This document shows positions 11,598 to 23,263 of a stretch of DNA of 64,000 bases, piece after piece. Under the pieces are notes generated by a model. The model was given only the letters and a program-made list of their open reading frames with translations, made no database searches and had not been told where the DNA came from. How positions within the stretch are numbered: position 1 is the first letter of the stretch; the number at the start of each line of letters is the position of its first letter. A program made the translations under genes and the position numbers. The DNA is from Cocos nucifera (lineage: Eukaryota; Streptophyta; Magnoliopsida; Arecales; Arecaceae): NCBI GenBank assembly GCA_006176705.1, contig QRFJ01000748.1, positions 434,001 to 498,000 of the forward strand, written 5' to 3'.

Positions 11598-13180
11598 TGG
11601 AGAGGTTGTCCTAGTACGTGCTGATCTAAAATTATGATCATAAAATTTTAGATTAGATCTAAAAAATTTTATGATATAATTAAAAATATTTTAAGTTAAT
11701 TTTTATCATCATAAATATGTTAGATTTGATCTAAGGTAATTTATGATTGATTAGAATTGAAATAGTTTCAATTACATGACATGTTTAGATTAAATCTAAA
11801 GTAGTTTTATGTTTATTTTATTTGTATATTGATTATGAATCAAACATGCAACTGGTTAGTAGAATCATATTGTAAAAATATTTTATAAATATAAAAATTA
11901 TTTTTGAGATGCTGAACCCCAACCCTCAATCCAAAACTTAATTAAGAATTAAGAGTTGTTTTGATTAGGATCTAGGATTATGAATTGAAGATCCTAAGAC
12001 ATAAATTATAACACAATGGGTTAATGGGTTAGTGAAAATTGGGTCCATTAATTGGGTTAGATCTAAGGTTAGATTAAAGAATGAACTTAATTAGAGAATT
12101 GACTAAATCTAATCAATAGTTATCTTAGATTAGGTCAAGAATTCTCTAGAACAATTATAATAATTGTAGTTGATCAAGTCTATGTCCCTAACGAGAACTA
12201 AGATGGACTTGATCTTGGTTAAGCAATCTAGCACGAACTGTTAGGTTGATCCAATCAGCAACTAATTAACTAGTTGGTGTCTAATGTAAGTCTAGCAATC
12301 TAGATCGGTGGTTTTTAATTGGTAGTCTGCTTACCTAACCATTTCTAATGGTATCTAAGGCAAGCTTTGACTGACCCACCCACTGATCTCACTTACCAAG
12401 CCTTCTTGGTGAAGTTATGTTTTGATCAGATCACTTGACAATTCAAGTTGACCCATGTCAGCTAGGTACAATCAGTGTGACTAAATTTAGGTGCTCATCT
12501 AGGACCCAACCTATAATGAAGGTGAGCTAGTGAGATGAACATAATAAGTTGGTTCATCTGACATTTTTCTTCTTCTTTAATCAAATCAATTAAAATCTCT
12601 TAAAAATTATTAGAATTCTCTAAAAATATAAATAGTTTATGATGATAACTAGATCATAGCCTCCTATTAAGTGGATGATAATGAGTCCATTAATTGGATA
12701 ATCATTGAAGGCCCAAAGCCTGGTCTTTTCGGCTAGTGGAATTATCATCATCATGAAATATAGACTCCTGAATCGTTAATCTTTCTTAAATATGGCTAGG
12801 TTGATCAACCAAGTTCTGGACTTAATCATTTATTGATAGATGGACCAAGTATGGGTCATAGTTAATGCGTTGAAATCTACTGAATTTTTCAAGTGGAGGC
12901 AAGCTGATTGATTATGAATTCGGCAACAATTAAAACTTACTTAGAAAATTATTTAAAAAAATAATTGCTTAAAACCTATACTTAGATGTACATGGGTTGA
13001 CCAACCAAAGTTGGGTTTGTATGCAAATTTGTGGAACTTCTAGTTATCCAATTAAGAAAGTAATTTCTTGAAGTGGAGGTAGAGGCTACTAATTCAATAA
13101 ATTAGTAAAAAAATAATGATTAAAATCTAAATCTTTAGATTTATGCAAATATAATTAAATGTCGTTTCTTTATGCAGATA

Positions 13181-13995
13181 ATGGCTACTTCATTTTCGCT
13201 ACGATCATTATTAAACAATGATAAGCTAGTGGGACCCAACTTCGTAGTTGGTACTGTAAGTTGAAGATTATCTTGGAGCATGAATGGATCTTGTCTATGT
13301 TAATAGATCCAGCACTCGAGGAACCAGCTGCAAATGCACATGGGTTAGTCAGATACACTTATCAAAAATGGCTCAATGATCGAACCACGGTGTGCTGTAT
13401 TATGCTGGCAGTTATAAACGATGAGTTCAATCGTAGGTTTGAGATAGCTCAGCCATAAGACATGCTTCAAGTATTGGAGGAGTCTTTTGGCACACTCAAT
13501 AATGTTGAGAGGCACAAAACTAGTTGTGCCATCTTTAATGCGAAGATGGGGGACAGAGCTTCAGTCATTGATCATGTACTGTACAAGATCGAGTTAATGG
13601 AGCATTTGAGCAAGCTTGGCTTTTCCTTTCATGAGTAGCTAGGAAAAGATGCAATACTAAACTCGTTATCTAAGTCTTATCTCCCATTTCTCACTTATTA
13701 TAGAATGACAAAGCCTGAAGTTAACTATCATGTATTACTAGGGTTACTTCAGAACTTTGAGAAGGATCATCAGCTCCATAAGAAGTCGGTGAACTTAGTA
13801 GAAGGTTCATCTTCTGGTTCTCGATCCTTTAAGAAAGAGATGAAGAACAAGAAGAAGAAGTCCAGGAAGATGCAAGTTCAGACTGAGATATCTATGCAGG
13901 GCAAGACCAAGAAGATAAAGCCCAATAAGAGTCAAGCTTAGTGCTTCTTCTATAAGAAGCAGAAATACTAGAAGAGAAACTATCCTTAGTATATT
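13181..13995 (+). pseudogene. Element A gag, decayed
   Basis: The start ATG (13181) directly follows a CAG acceptor-like site. The protein begins 'MATSFSLRSLLNNDKLVGPNF', a normal copia Gag N-terminus, then shifts frame near 13245 and continues 'LKIILEHEWILSML', 'YTYQKWLNDRTTVCCIMLA' and 'MLQVLEESFGTLN'. Later come a 'YHVLLGLLQNFEKDHQ' block and a basic Lys-rich tail (13830-13935). Stops occur at 13456, 13636 and elsewhere. The knuckle at 13942-13983 is ruined: only the first of the four zinc ligands remains, and Tyr or stop codons replace the conserved residues. The family is distinct from B. It is non-functional here. Confidence 0.78.
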
Positions 13996-14517
13996 GCCTT
14001 CTTGGATCCGAACAGGTTGAGAATGAAGCAAGCTATTGCTGGGCGAGGTATTTATATGATAACTCCTTGCAATTTCTTTATCTATGATATTACTGACTAG
14101 ATATTGGATACTGGTAGCTCTTATTATATTTGTAATTTATTGTAGGGATTGCAGGTCAGTGGAAGATTCGAGCAAGGTTAGAGGTTTCTGAACATTGGAG
14201 ATGGAAGACTAGTTCCAGTTCTAACATTAGGATTCTTATAGCTTGTATTTAAGTCTCATACTATTATTCTTAATGATTGTCATTTTTATCTTAGTTTCTT
14301 TTTGAATGTAATTTTCGTAGGTCTTTTAGCCAAAGATAATTATAAGATTTTAATAAAAAAATTTATAATATCATTATGAATGGTATTACTATATTCTTTG
14401 AATATTTGAATAATGGTGTATACATGTTATCACAACCTATTAATGTAGTCTACTCCATTGACAAGCATCCTAGATTAGATAGTGTATTTTGATATCTACT
14501 TATGGCATTGCAGGCTA
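13996..14517 (+). pseudogene. Element A protease and start of integrase, truncated
   Basis: A retropepsin-like 'ILDTGSSYYICN' motif (aspartate at about 14108) follows gag. After more decayed sequence, a 'WHCRLGHI' motif marks the His-containing N-terminal part of a copia integrase (about 14502-14520). At this point homology to A stops and gag of B1 begins. The matching protease part of D is at 25838-26128. Stops and shifts are frequent, so only the motifs are secure. Confidence 0.65.
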
Positions 14518-14519
14518 GG

Positions 14520-14748
14520 TCACATCAAAAAAGAAAGTCTTATGGAAAGAAAAAGAAGTCTGTGAAAAAGCAAAAGGTGGAAGGATCAAAGAAGAAGAAG
14601 GCAGAGCCGAAGATAAAAGGCCGATGGCAAAGGAAAGTATTTCCATTGCAACAGCGACGGCCATTGGAAGCGGAACTGCCCTACTTACCTGGCCACCCTG
14701 AAGAACAAGAAGGAAGGTCCTTCTGGAGGTATGCTCATTAATCGAGCA
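14520..14748 (+). pseudogene. B1 gag C-terminal part with zinc knuckle
   Basis: A Lys-rich stretch 'KRKSYGKKKKSVKKQK' leads to the nucleocapsid knuckle at 14638-14679: Y-F-H-C-N-S-D-G-H-W-K-R-N-C. The family rule is C-x2-C-x4-H-x4-C, so the first zinc ligand is Tyr here. B2 has exactly the same change. After 'GPSGGML' the sequence jumps straight to the pre-integrase region; the protease segment present in B2 (41810-42222) is missing. Not functional. Confidence 0.78.
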
Positions 14749-14752
14749 AAAC

Positions 14753-15642
14753 GTGAATGCCAAACGACCTAGGGATAGTCCAAACGACAGATATCTATGG
14801 CACCTGAGATTAGGTCATATAGCAGAAGATAGGATCAACAAATTGGAGAAAAATGGGCTATTGAGTCCATTGACTTTTAAGTCATATCCAACTTGTGAAT
14901 CTTGTCTTCAAGGCAAATTGACTAAACTCCCTTTTGTTGGACATGGGGAGAGGGCCACAGATCTCCTTGCCCTAGTACATACTGATGTGTGCGGCCCATT
15001 TGATGTGCCGGCTAGAGGCAATTTTGTCTACTTCATTACCTTTACCGATGATCTGTCTAGGTATGGGTATGTGTATCTTATGAGACACAAGTCTGAAGCT
15101 TTTGAAAAGTTCAAAGAATTCAGACATGAAGTAGAAAAACAAACTGAAAAACCCATTAAGGTTCTTCGATCAGATCGAGGAGGTGAATACCTTAGCCGAG
15201 AATTCCTAGACTATCTCAAGGAAAATGGCATAGTCTCTCAATGGACTCCACCAGGAACACCTCAACTCAACGGGGTTTCAGAATGGAGAAATCGGACTCT
15301 ATTGGATATGGTTCGATCCATGATGAGCTTTCACAGACCTTCCCTGATTTTCTTTGGGGACATTCATTGTTAACTTCAATTTATCTACTGAATAGGGTTC
15401 CCTCTAAAACCGTTCCTACCACACCGTATGAGATATGGCACGGTAAGAAACCAAGTCTGAGTCATCTCAGAATTTGGGGTTGTCCGGCTCATGTCAAAAG
15501 ACAACAAGCGGACAAGTTAGAGTTTAGGTCCTTTAGAGCTCGATTCATAGGATATCCTAAAGAGTCATTAGGATACTATTTCTACATTCCAGAAGACCAC
15601 AATGTGATTGTGAGTCGACATGCCATCTTTCTTGAAAAATAG
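14753..15642 (+). pseudogene. B1 integrase, two frames
   Basis: This part of the copia polyprotein inserts cDNA into the host chromosome. The N-terminal zinc region is visible as WHLRLGH (14798-14818) and C-x2-C in 'CESCLQGK' (Cys codons 14894 and 14903). The catalytic D, D, E are at codons 14994 (HTDVCGPF), 15173 (SDRGGEY) and 15281 (GVSEWRNR). The last pair is separated by 35 residues, the classic D-D-35-E spacing. Two extra C bases near 15333-15343 shift the frame, and the chain continues 'LLTSIYLLNRVPSKTVPTTP' to the end of the core. A TAG at 15640, shared with B2, then stops it. Without these lesions the domain looks complete. Confidence 0.86.
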
Positions 15643-15838
15643 TTTATTCAAGATAGCGGCATTGGAAAGCAGATTAAGCTTGATGAGAAAGTCTCACAAG
15701 TACAACGAGCTAAGGACCAATTGGAACCAAATCAGGTTGAGCCAATAAGAACACTACCTCCTCCACCTCGTAGATCGGAAAGAGTTTTCCATCCCCCTGA
15801 AAGATACTTAGGTATTATTTCAGAGGAAAGTAGAGAAA
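15643..15838 (+). pseudogene. B1 linker between integrase and reverse transcriptase
   Basis: Past the TAG the original frame continues as 'FIQDSGIGKQIKLDEKVSQ' and 'RTLPPPPRRSERVFHPPERY', the variable proline-rich linker usual between copia integrase and reverse transcriptase. An extra two bases near 15828 (GGAAAGTAG against GGAAGTAG in B2) shift the frame again. Confidence 0.75.
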
Positions 15839-16926
15839 ATGTTCCTCATAGGTAATGGTGCTCATGGTGATGATCCCAAAACCTACAACGAGGCGATATC
15901 AGATATCGACTCCGAGAAATGGCTAGAGGCAATGCAGTCAGAAATTGACTCGATGCACTCAAACCAAGTCTGGACCTTGGTAGATCCACCAGAAGGTATA
16001 GTACCTATTGGGTGTAAATGGATCTTCAAGAGAAAGATTGGTGCAGATGGGAATGTGGAGACATTCAAGGCTAGACTAGTGGCAAAAGGTTATAGTCAAC
16101 GCGAAGGCATTGACTATCAGGATACCTTTTCCCAGTGGCTATGCTAAAATCCATCCGCACATTGCTTGCCGTTGCAGCCTATTTCGATTATGAAATATGG
16201 CAAATGGACGTGAAAACGGCATTCTTAAATGGATATCTTGAGGAAGATATCTATATGGAACAGCCGCTAGGTTTCACATCCAGTGATACTGATCACAAGG
16301 TTTGCAAGCTGCAAAGGTCCATATATGGACTTAAGCAAGCATCTCGGAGCTGGAACACTCGTTTCAATGATGTGATCAAAATGTTTGGTTTCATCAAAAA
16401 TGAAGAGGAACCATGTGTTTTCAAAAAGGTCAGTGGGAGCGCTGTTGTCTTCCTCGTATTGTACGTGGATGACATCCTCCTTATTGGGAATGATATTCCC
16501 ATGATGACAACAGTCAAATTATGGTTGTCCAAGGAATTCTCCATGAAAGACCTAGGTGAAGCATCCTTTATTCTAGGAATTAAGGTCTATAGGGATAGAC
16601 CGAATAGGATGCTAGGACTTTCACAGAAGATGTACATAGAGGAAGTACTAAAGAGGTTTAGTATGGAAAACTCTAAGAGGGGATTAATACCCTTCAGACA
16701 TGGTATTCATCTTTCCAAGAAGATGTGCCCCAGCACACCTGAGGAAATAGAATGCATGAGCAAGATCCCTTATGCTTCTGCAATAGGGAGCCTCATGTAT
16801 GCCATGCTATGTACACGACCTGATATAGCCCATGCTGTGAGTGTCACAAGCAGATATCAGTCAAATCCAGGTGAAGAACACTGGACTTCTGTGAAATGTA
16901 TCCTTAAGTACTTGAAGAAGAACTAA
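15839..16926 (+). pseudogene. B1 reverse transcriptase
   Basis: This is copia reverse transcriptase, which copies the element RNA into DNA. The first part, 'WLEAMQSEIDSMHSNQVWTL' and 'GCKWIFKRKIGADGNVETFK', ends at a one-base loss near 16135. The second part, a 263-codon open frame from 16135, holds 'MDVKTAFLNGYLEEDIYMEQ', 'SIYGLKQASRSWN', the catalytic 'LYVDDILLIGND' (YVDD codons 16462-16473), 'MKDLGEASFILGIKVYR' and 'YASAIGSLMYAMLCTRPDIA'. The sequence style fits the Tork/TAR/Angela side of plant copia; the lineage is inferred. Only a few small lesions separate it from a full domain. It ends at 'KCILKYLKKN' where an early stop falls. Confidence 0.87.
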
Positions 16927-17443
16927 GGATATGATGTTGGTCTTTGGTAACGGAGAACTCCAAGTCCAGGGATACACAGACTCGGATTTCATGTCCGATA
17001 TAGATGATCGAAAGTCGACATCTGGGAGTCTGTTTGTGTGCAATGGTGGTGCTGTCAGCTGAAAGAGTTCCAAGCAAACTATGATAGCAGATTCCACCAT
17101 GGAAGCAGAATATATCGCTGCATCAGAGGCTGCGAAGGAAGCATTCTGGTACAAGAAGTTTGCTGCAGAAATTGGAGTAATGCCATCAGATGCCATTCCT
17201 CTATACTGCGACAACAATGGCGCCATAGCCCTTGCTAAGGAGCCAAGGTCTCACCAGAAATCCAAGCACATTGAGCGGCGATACCACCTCATCCGCGATT
17301 ACCTCGAGAAGGGTTACGTCGAGGTCAAGAGAGTCAACTCCATAGATAATGTGGCAGACCCACTTACAAAGCCGTTGGGCCAGCAGAAGATCGAAGCCCA
17401 CCTTGAGAAGATGGGACTTAGACTTGTAGCCAATTGGCTTTAG
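16927..17443 (+). pseudogene. B1 RNase H
   Basis: This is the C-terminal RNase H of the copia polyprotein, which removes RNA from RNA:DNA hybrids. After a frame slip near 16925, 'GYTDSDFMSDIDDRKSTSGS' gives the first acidic residues. A Trp codon has become TGA at 17061-17063. The rest, 'IADSTMEAEYIAASEAAKEA', 'LYCDNNGAIALAKEPRSHQK', 'SKHIERRYHLIRDYLEKGYV' and 'NVADPLTKPL', is open to the natural stop at 17441-17443. The polypurine tract follows within a few bases. Confidence 0.86.
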
Positions 17444-17446
17444 GAC

Positions 17447-17457
17447 AAGTGGGAGAT
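17447..17457 (+). promoter_or_regulatory. B1 polypurine tract
   Basis: CAAGTGGGAGA abuts the LTR start TGTTAG at 17458. The same tract (AAGTGGGAGTT) precedes the B2 3' LTR. It primes plus-strand DNA synthesis in LTR elements. Confidence 0.8.
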
Positions 17458-19730
17458 TGTTAGATATATGTGCCCTAGAAGCCAGAATTGGCTGACACTT
17501 GTAATACACTTCTAGGGGCAAAATTATAATTTTGACTAATAATCAATAAAATGGGTTATTTTCTATCACATATGTGTATTTAGTGTCTGTGATACATCCT
17601 TTGAGTTAATGGTAATGATAATTCATATTTTCAAGAGTTGAAAATTTAAGACATGAATAATCATTATTAACTCATAAATTGCTCCCGACCATAGGATCAT
17701 CACGAGGATGGTGATTGATCCGGAAGGTTGGTGTACAATCGCTTCTCTTTAGTAGATGAGTCTTGAGTCTACGGTGTGGAGACACCGGAGCGAGAGTATA
17801 GGTACTCGTTAGAGAATGAGGGCACTGAGCGTGACCACCTCGAGTAGTCATTAGGGAGTCTACCTTCTCGTCAATGACTGACTCGATGCTGCAGTAGTGT
17901 GTCTGGTTCTTTGACCTGAGATGCATCGACAGTTCACCTTGAGGGTGTTATAGTTTGACTACACCATTACTCGATCTCCTAGCCATATGGAAACCCTGAG
18001 GTGTATGTTGGCTATAGCATGTTCATTGTAGGAACTGGATAGCATCAAGATGGAATCTATCTACCTCGGTGGTAGAGGAGCAGCCCTATGATGATCATGA
18101 GAATCAAGTCCAGAAGCCCATGGCCATGGCAGAGTGAAATAATAGAAAGAGTTTCTATTTAGGTTTTCACATTGGACTTGAAATCGAATGATTACATCAT
18201 ATGACAGAGACTAGGGTTTGACGAGTTCACCTTAACCCTAATCTGATCGGGGCTCAAGATAGAAGAACTTAATCACACAGGTAGCTGCACCAAGAGGTTC
18301 GCATTCAGCTCTGATGGGTTGCCACCATATACTGCTAGGTGTCACTGGTGGATTTTGGGAGCAATTAGAATGATTTAGATGATCGATCATTCTAGCTGTT
18401 CGAATCAGAAGAGTTCTGATCCATCGAAAGGAGTTTCGATGATGTCGATGATAGAGATCATGACATATCCCATTACCATACAGAACTGAACCTAACTGGA
18501 TCACACAAACAAGGGTTTGAATCTGGTGATCATCAATTGAACTGATCTAGTTCAATTGATCTGAATGAGATTCAATTAGGTTCAAAAAAATCGTGCTAGC
18601 ACTCGATTAAACCTAACGTTCTTCTTTTACTATCATAAATAGTTGTCCCGACTGAGCCAAAGGAATTTATGCTCATTTAGAGGTCTTCACTTTGTCTGAC
18701 TAGAGCTTGTCCAAATTAGAAAAGGTTGTCTTATTTTGTAAGACATTATCTGCCATTTTTGGTCATCTGCCATTTCTCGTCCTTTGACTTTGGTCAAAAG
18801 TTGACCTTTGACTGGTCAAACATTGACCATTGACACTTTGACTTCTGTCCATGTGTCATGCATCTATTGGAGGGCTGGTGGGGACTTGTCCTCCTATCAG
18901 AACTTGGCAAGGAGGAGGGCGCACGCCACCCTTGGCGTGTGCCCAAGTTGGAGGCGCCCAGGAGTCCCTATTAGATAGGGACTCCATCTTCATTTTGGAT
19001 TCTGATTAGAATTCTCCTAAGAACCAACTTTGACTGATCTTAAGCACCATCTAAGGAGAAATCCAGGGGACTCTATTTCCACCAATTAGATTTAGATCTA
19101 ATTTCATAAAAAGTTGTGATTGGTTGGGAAGAAGAGGAGTTGGATCACAGATAGTCTATAAATAAGACCCTGCACCCAACTCAAATTGAAATTATAATTC
19201 TCTACGCCCCAAGGCTGCTTCTCCTCTCCTCCTCCATGCCAAAGCACCTTCTCCCTCTCCTCTCCATATCCAAAGAGGTTTAGATTCTTGGTTGGTGCAA
19301 TCTAGATGAGAGAAAGATGATTGAAAGCTAGAAGACTGTGCTGCTACAAAGGATAACTACTGATCTTCAAAAGGTGTTTTAAAGATCCTCCATATCAGAT
19401 CCAGATTTGATTTTTGGAGATGTGATAGAGAAGAAGAAGATCTCTAGATCTAGTCGGAGTGAATATCGGTAGAGGCCAGGTACTTGCGTGGCTAAGATCC
19501 AGAACCTTTCGCTGCTCATAGGATCATCATCGGGTAATAGGATTACCCACTTCAAGGTAAATTAAATTTGATTTAATTTATCTAATTTTATTTTAATTAT
19601 TAAAATAATAAAAATTAAATCTAAAATATCTCAAATCTGATCTAGATTAAAGATAAAAAATTTTAAAATATATCTCTTGATCTGATCAAATCTGAACGAA
19701 CCTGGTCCAAGAAATCAGGATTTCCCTTCA
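17458..19730 (+). repeat. B1 3' LTR
   Basis: 2273 bases from TGTTAGATATATG to TTTCCCTTCA. A TATA box CTATAAATAAG lies near 19157. A donor-like TTCAAG|GTAAAT at 19556/19557 matches that in the B2 5' LTR. Frames of 60-90 codons inside are chance. Confidence 0.9.
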
Positions 19731-20392
19731 GATGTATCCTTCGGTAATAGGGAGCTTCATATATGCCATGCTGTGTACATAACCTGATATTTCCCATGTT
19801 GTAAGTATCATGAGCAGGTATCAGTCGAATCTAGGTGAAGAGCACTGGATTTTTGTAAAATATATCCTAAAGTACTTGAGAAGAACTAAGAATATGTTTC
19901 TAATCTTGGGTAATGAAAAACTCCAGGTCTAGGGGTATACGGATTCAAATTTTATGTCCGACGTAGATGATCGAAAGTCGACATCTGAAAGTCTATTTAT
20001 ATGCAATGGTGGAACTATTAGCTGGAAGAGTTTTAAGTAGACTATTATAGCTAATTCCACCATAAAAGCAGAGTACATCGCTACATCAGAGACTGCAAAG
20101 GAGGCATTCTGATATAAGAAATTCACCACAGAGCTCAGAGTGATGTCATCAAATGCTATCTCTCTATACTGCGATAACAATGGCGCCATAGCGCTAGCTA
20201 AGGAGCCAAGATCTTACCAAAAATCTAAGCACATCGAGCGGTAGAGGGATACATCGAGGTCAAGAGAGTCGACATCACAGACAATGCAGTTGACCCACTA
20301 ATGAAGTCGTTGGGATAATAGAAGATCAAAGCCTATCTTAAGAAGATGAAACTTAAATTTATAGCCAATTGGCTTTAGATCAAGTGAAAGTT
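19731..20392 (+). pseudogene. Element C: remnant of reverse transcriptase end and RNase H
   Basis: This starts abruptly at the 'ASAIGSLMYAMLCT' block of reverse transcriptase and reads, with many stops, 'GYTDSNFMSDVDDRKSTS', 'NSTIKAEYIATSE', 'LYCDNNGAIALAKEPRS' and 'KSKHIER'. A deletion of about 30 bases follows (near 20240), then the end of the polyprotein. It is more decayed than B1. Its 5' part is missing exactly where the B1 LTR ends, so B1 most likely inserted here and the other half was lost with the left end of B1. Confidence 0.8.
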
Positions 20393-22650
20393 TGCTAGAT
20401 GTGTGCCCTAGAAGCCAGATTGACTAAACACTTATAATACACTTTTAAGGATAATTTTATAATTTTGACTATAAATTAATAAATAAATTATTTTTCTATC
20501 ATAGTGTGTATTTAAAATATCTATGATAAATTCTTTGAGTTATTAGAATGACAATTCATATTTTCAAGAGTTGAAAATTTAAGACATGAATTTTCATAAT
20601 TAACTCATAAACTGCTCCTGACTATAGGATCATCATGAGAATGGTGATCGATCTAGAAGGTTAGTATACAATTGCTTCCTTAGGATAGATGAGTCTTAAG
20701 CCTATGATGTGAAGATATCGGAGTGAGAGTATAGATACTCATTAGATAATGAGGGTACTGAGTGTGACTATCTCGAGTAGTCATATGGGAGTCTACCTTC
20801 TCGTCGATGACCGACTTGATGCTACAGTGGTGTGTCTGATTCTTTGACCTGAGGTGCATCAGTAGTTCATCTTGAGGGTGTTATAGTTTGACTATACCAT
20901 AACTTGATCTCCTAGCCATTCAAAATTTTAAGGTGTACATTGGCTATAGCATGTTCATTGTAGAAATTGGATTGCACCAATAGAAAATTTATCTATCTCC
21001 GTAGATAAGGAGTAGTCCTATGATAATCATGCGATTGAGTCCATAAGCCCATGGCAATGGCAGTGTAAGTCCATAGGAGTAGCCCTATGATAATCATGAG
21101 ATTAGGATTTCACATCGGACACAAATCGAATGATTAATTCAAATGACAGATATTGGGTTTGATGGTTTACCTTAACCCTAATCCTGTCGGAGCTCAAGAT
21201 AGAAGAGCCCAATCACACAAGTAGCCGCACTAAAAGGTTCATTTTTGGTTCTAATGGCTTGCCATAATATACTGCTAGGTGTCACTAATGGATTTTGGGA
21301 GCAATTAGAATGATCTTGATAATCGATCATTCTAATTGTATGAACTAGAAAAGTTTTAGTCCATCGAAAGGCATTTTGATGATATTGATGATGGAGATCA
21401 TGACATATCTTATTACCATACGGAACTGAACCTAACTGAATCACAAAAATAAGGATTTGGATCTGGATGTCATCAATTGAGCTAACCTAGTTCGATTGAT
21501 TTTGATTAGATCTAATTAGTTTCAAGAAAGTCATGCTAGCATACGATTGACCCTAACATTCTCCTTCTATAATCATTTTGGTTTATCTCGACTGAGCCAA
21601 ATTTATTTGGACTCACTCAGGAACCTTGTCTTAATCTGACTAGAGCTTGTCTAGATCAGAAAAGAGTTGTTCTAATTCATCAAATGAATTTAAGATAACA
21701 CCTACCAATTTTTATTTCGGATATTGGTCAACAGTTGACCTTGGACACTTGGATAGAGGGTCATGTGGCATGCATCCATTGGAGAGCAATTGGGGCTCTT
21801 GTCACCCTGCTAAAAGAGGAAAGAGAGAGGGTATACGCCACCCTAGGCGTGCGCCCCATGTGGATAAGAGGAGAAGTCCCATATAGATGGGACTCCAGGG
21901 ACATTTGATAGAGATGGACTCTTAAGCACCAAACTCACTAGGTTTATCCAGTGTTGACACCACTTTAGTGGATTTTTGAGGAACACTATCTGATGTAGTC
22001 AGATGACATCACCCCACCAATTAGATTTATATTTGATTAAATAAAGGCCTCTGATTGGTCGAGGTGATGTGGCACTGCATGGCGCAATAGGATCTATTTA
22101 AATCCTGTCTGTGCCTATGGTTCTAGTGCTTCTCCCTTTCACCATGCTGCAAGGCTATCCTCCTCTCTTCCATGCCTCTCTCTGATCCTCTCTCTCCCCT
22201 CTCCATGCCTAAGGAGTTGGGCACAAGTCTAAGAGCCATCCAAGAAGCATTTGCGTCCAGATCAGGAAGAAGGCAGCACTGCTGAAAGAAAAGACTGCTG
22301 CTTCTTCAAAAGAAGTTTTGAATAACTTCAAGATTAGATTTAGATCTAATCTTTAGAGCCTTGATTCAGATGGAGAAGATCTCTAGATCCTGCTTGAGTG
22401 GACTCTGATAGAGGCTAGGCACATGTGTGGCTCATTCGAGAACCTTAAGAATGATCAGGATCATCGTAGGATAATTAGGTTACCTAATCAGGTACTTAAA
22501 TTAAATCTGATTTAATTTTATTATTAATTTTTAATATCAGATCTAAGAAGACTCAGATCTGATTAGAATTTGTTATTTTTTTTTTGAAATATCCTTTTAG
22601 ATCTGATTGGATCTGAACGATCCTGCGGTGGAATATCAAATTTTTCTTCA
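20393..22650 (+). repeat. Element C 3' LTR (family B)
   Basis: This begins TGCTAGATGTGTG after AAGTGAAAGTT and ends TTTTTCTTCA. It is closest to the F LTR on the opposite strand at 1861-4129. Both share the 'gggaaagagagaggg' region, TATTTAAA and the CAG|GT donor-like site (22490/22491). The right edge coincides with the truncated left edge of E3. Confidence 0.86.
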
Positions 22651-23263
22651 ATTATACCTAACCAAAAACTCCCCTAGCTAACCCAATATATGAAAGCACT
22701 CATCGAGCTCATGTACATCCATGTCTCCCTTGCTTTCATCCCTTATATCTAAACCCGACCTATACATATGTTAGCCACCTTAAGACCTTATTGGACCAGC
22801 CCTTAAGACCCTAAATAGAAAACCCCCGTCCAATTCTGTTTGCGACCATCAAGCAGGCTCTATCAAGAGCCGAGCTGGCTTAACTACGTATCTCTTAAAT
22901 CCTGACTTTTGTCTACCTAAGATAGTCGGCTCAACTACACCCCGAGTCAGCTCGGTCTCAACTCGAGCTGGCTTGACTGCATATCCGAGCCAGCCCACCT
23001 ATGTGTCAATCACTTATCTTGGTTGATTCTTCTCCTAACTTTGATTCTTTGCTCCACCTTGTGTCCTAGATCTCTGGAGTACCTATCAAGCCCCTCAAGG
23101 TCCTCACACCTGAACTTCAAGTCCGTGCAGGTTTACACACCACCGTCATCCTATGATAACTCCTGTCCTAGTCCTAGGACCACACCTATCCTAGACTCCT
23201 AGAGCCAACACCCTAGCTCCTCCTATGGCCTTCCAAGGTTTGAAAGCACCATAAATTCTAACA
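22651..23263 (-). repeat. E3 3' LTR, truncated
   Basis: Parallel to 25205-25837 of the right LTR: 'aaactcccctagctaacccaata', 'ccttattggacca', 'cttggttgattcttctcc' and the end 'attctaaca'. The last 330 bases on the minus strand are absent. Confidence 0.76.

Larger units (their letters stand above)
11003..13177 (+). other. Candidate leader intron of element A
   Basis: A donor-like CAAAG|GTAAAG at 11003 lies inside the LTR about 250 bases before its 3' end. An acceptor-like TTTCTTTATGCAG ends at 13177, three bases before the gag ATG at 13181. Family B shows the same layout independently (38901-40960). Splicing to give a short-leader gag mRNA is known for other copia-type elements and is inferred here; only the site sequences are seen. 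Confidence 0.45.
11258..13180 (+). mobile_element. Element A primer site and long leader
   Basis: The primer site TGGCATCAGAGCC starts at 11260 (TGGTATCAGAGCC with one change). The following 1.9 kb has no convincing frame and matches the D leader (26360-28488) in reverse complement, for example 'ccccaaccc' with 'cttaattaagaattaag' near 11910-11950 against 27700-27740. The length is unusual for a copia leader. It contains the two repeated hairpins listed separately. Confidence 0.78.
14518..19730 (+). mobile_element. B1: 5'-truncated copia element of family B
   Basis: Starting inside the basic tail of gag, B1 runs through the zinc knuckle, integrase, reverse transcriptase and RNase H to a full 3' LTR (17458-19730). 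It lacks the 5' LTR, leader, most of gag and the protease. Its coding part is the best preserved in the window and is very close to B2. The left edge is a fusion to A, not an insertion end, so a rearrangement removed the 5' half after insertion. The right edge TTTCCCTTCA is followed directly by reverse transcriptase sequence of C. Confidence 0.86.

Noticed and set aside
16861..17226. Minus-strand frames opposite reverse transcriptase and RNase H in B1 and B2 (also 44353-44790)
   Set aside because: Shadows of the coding strand.
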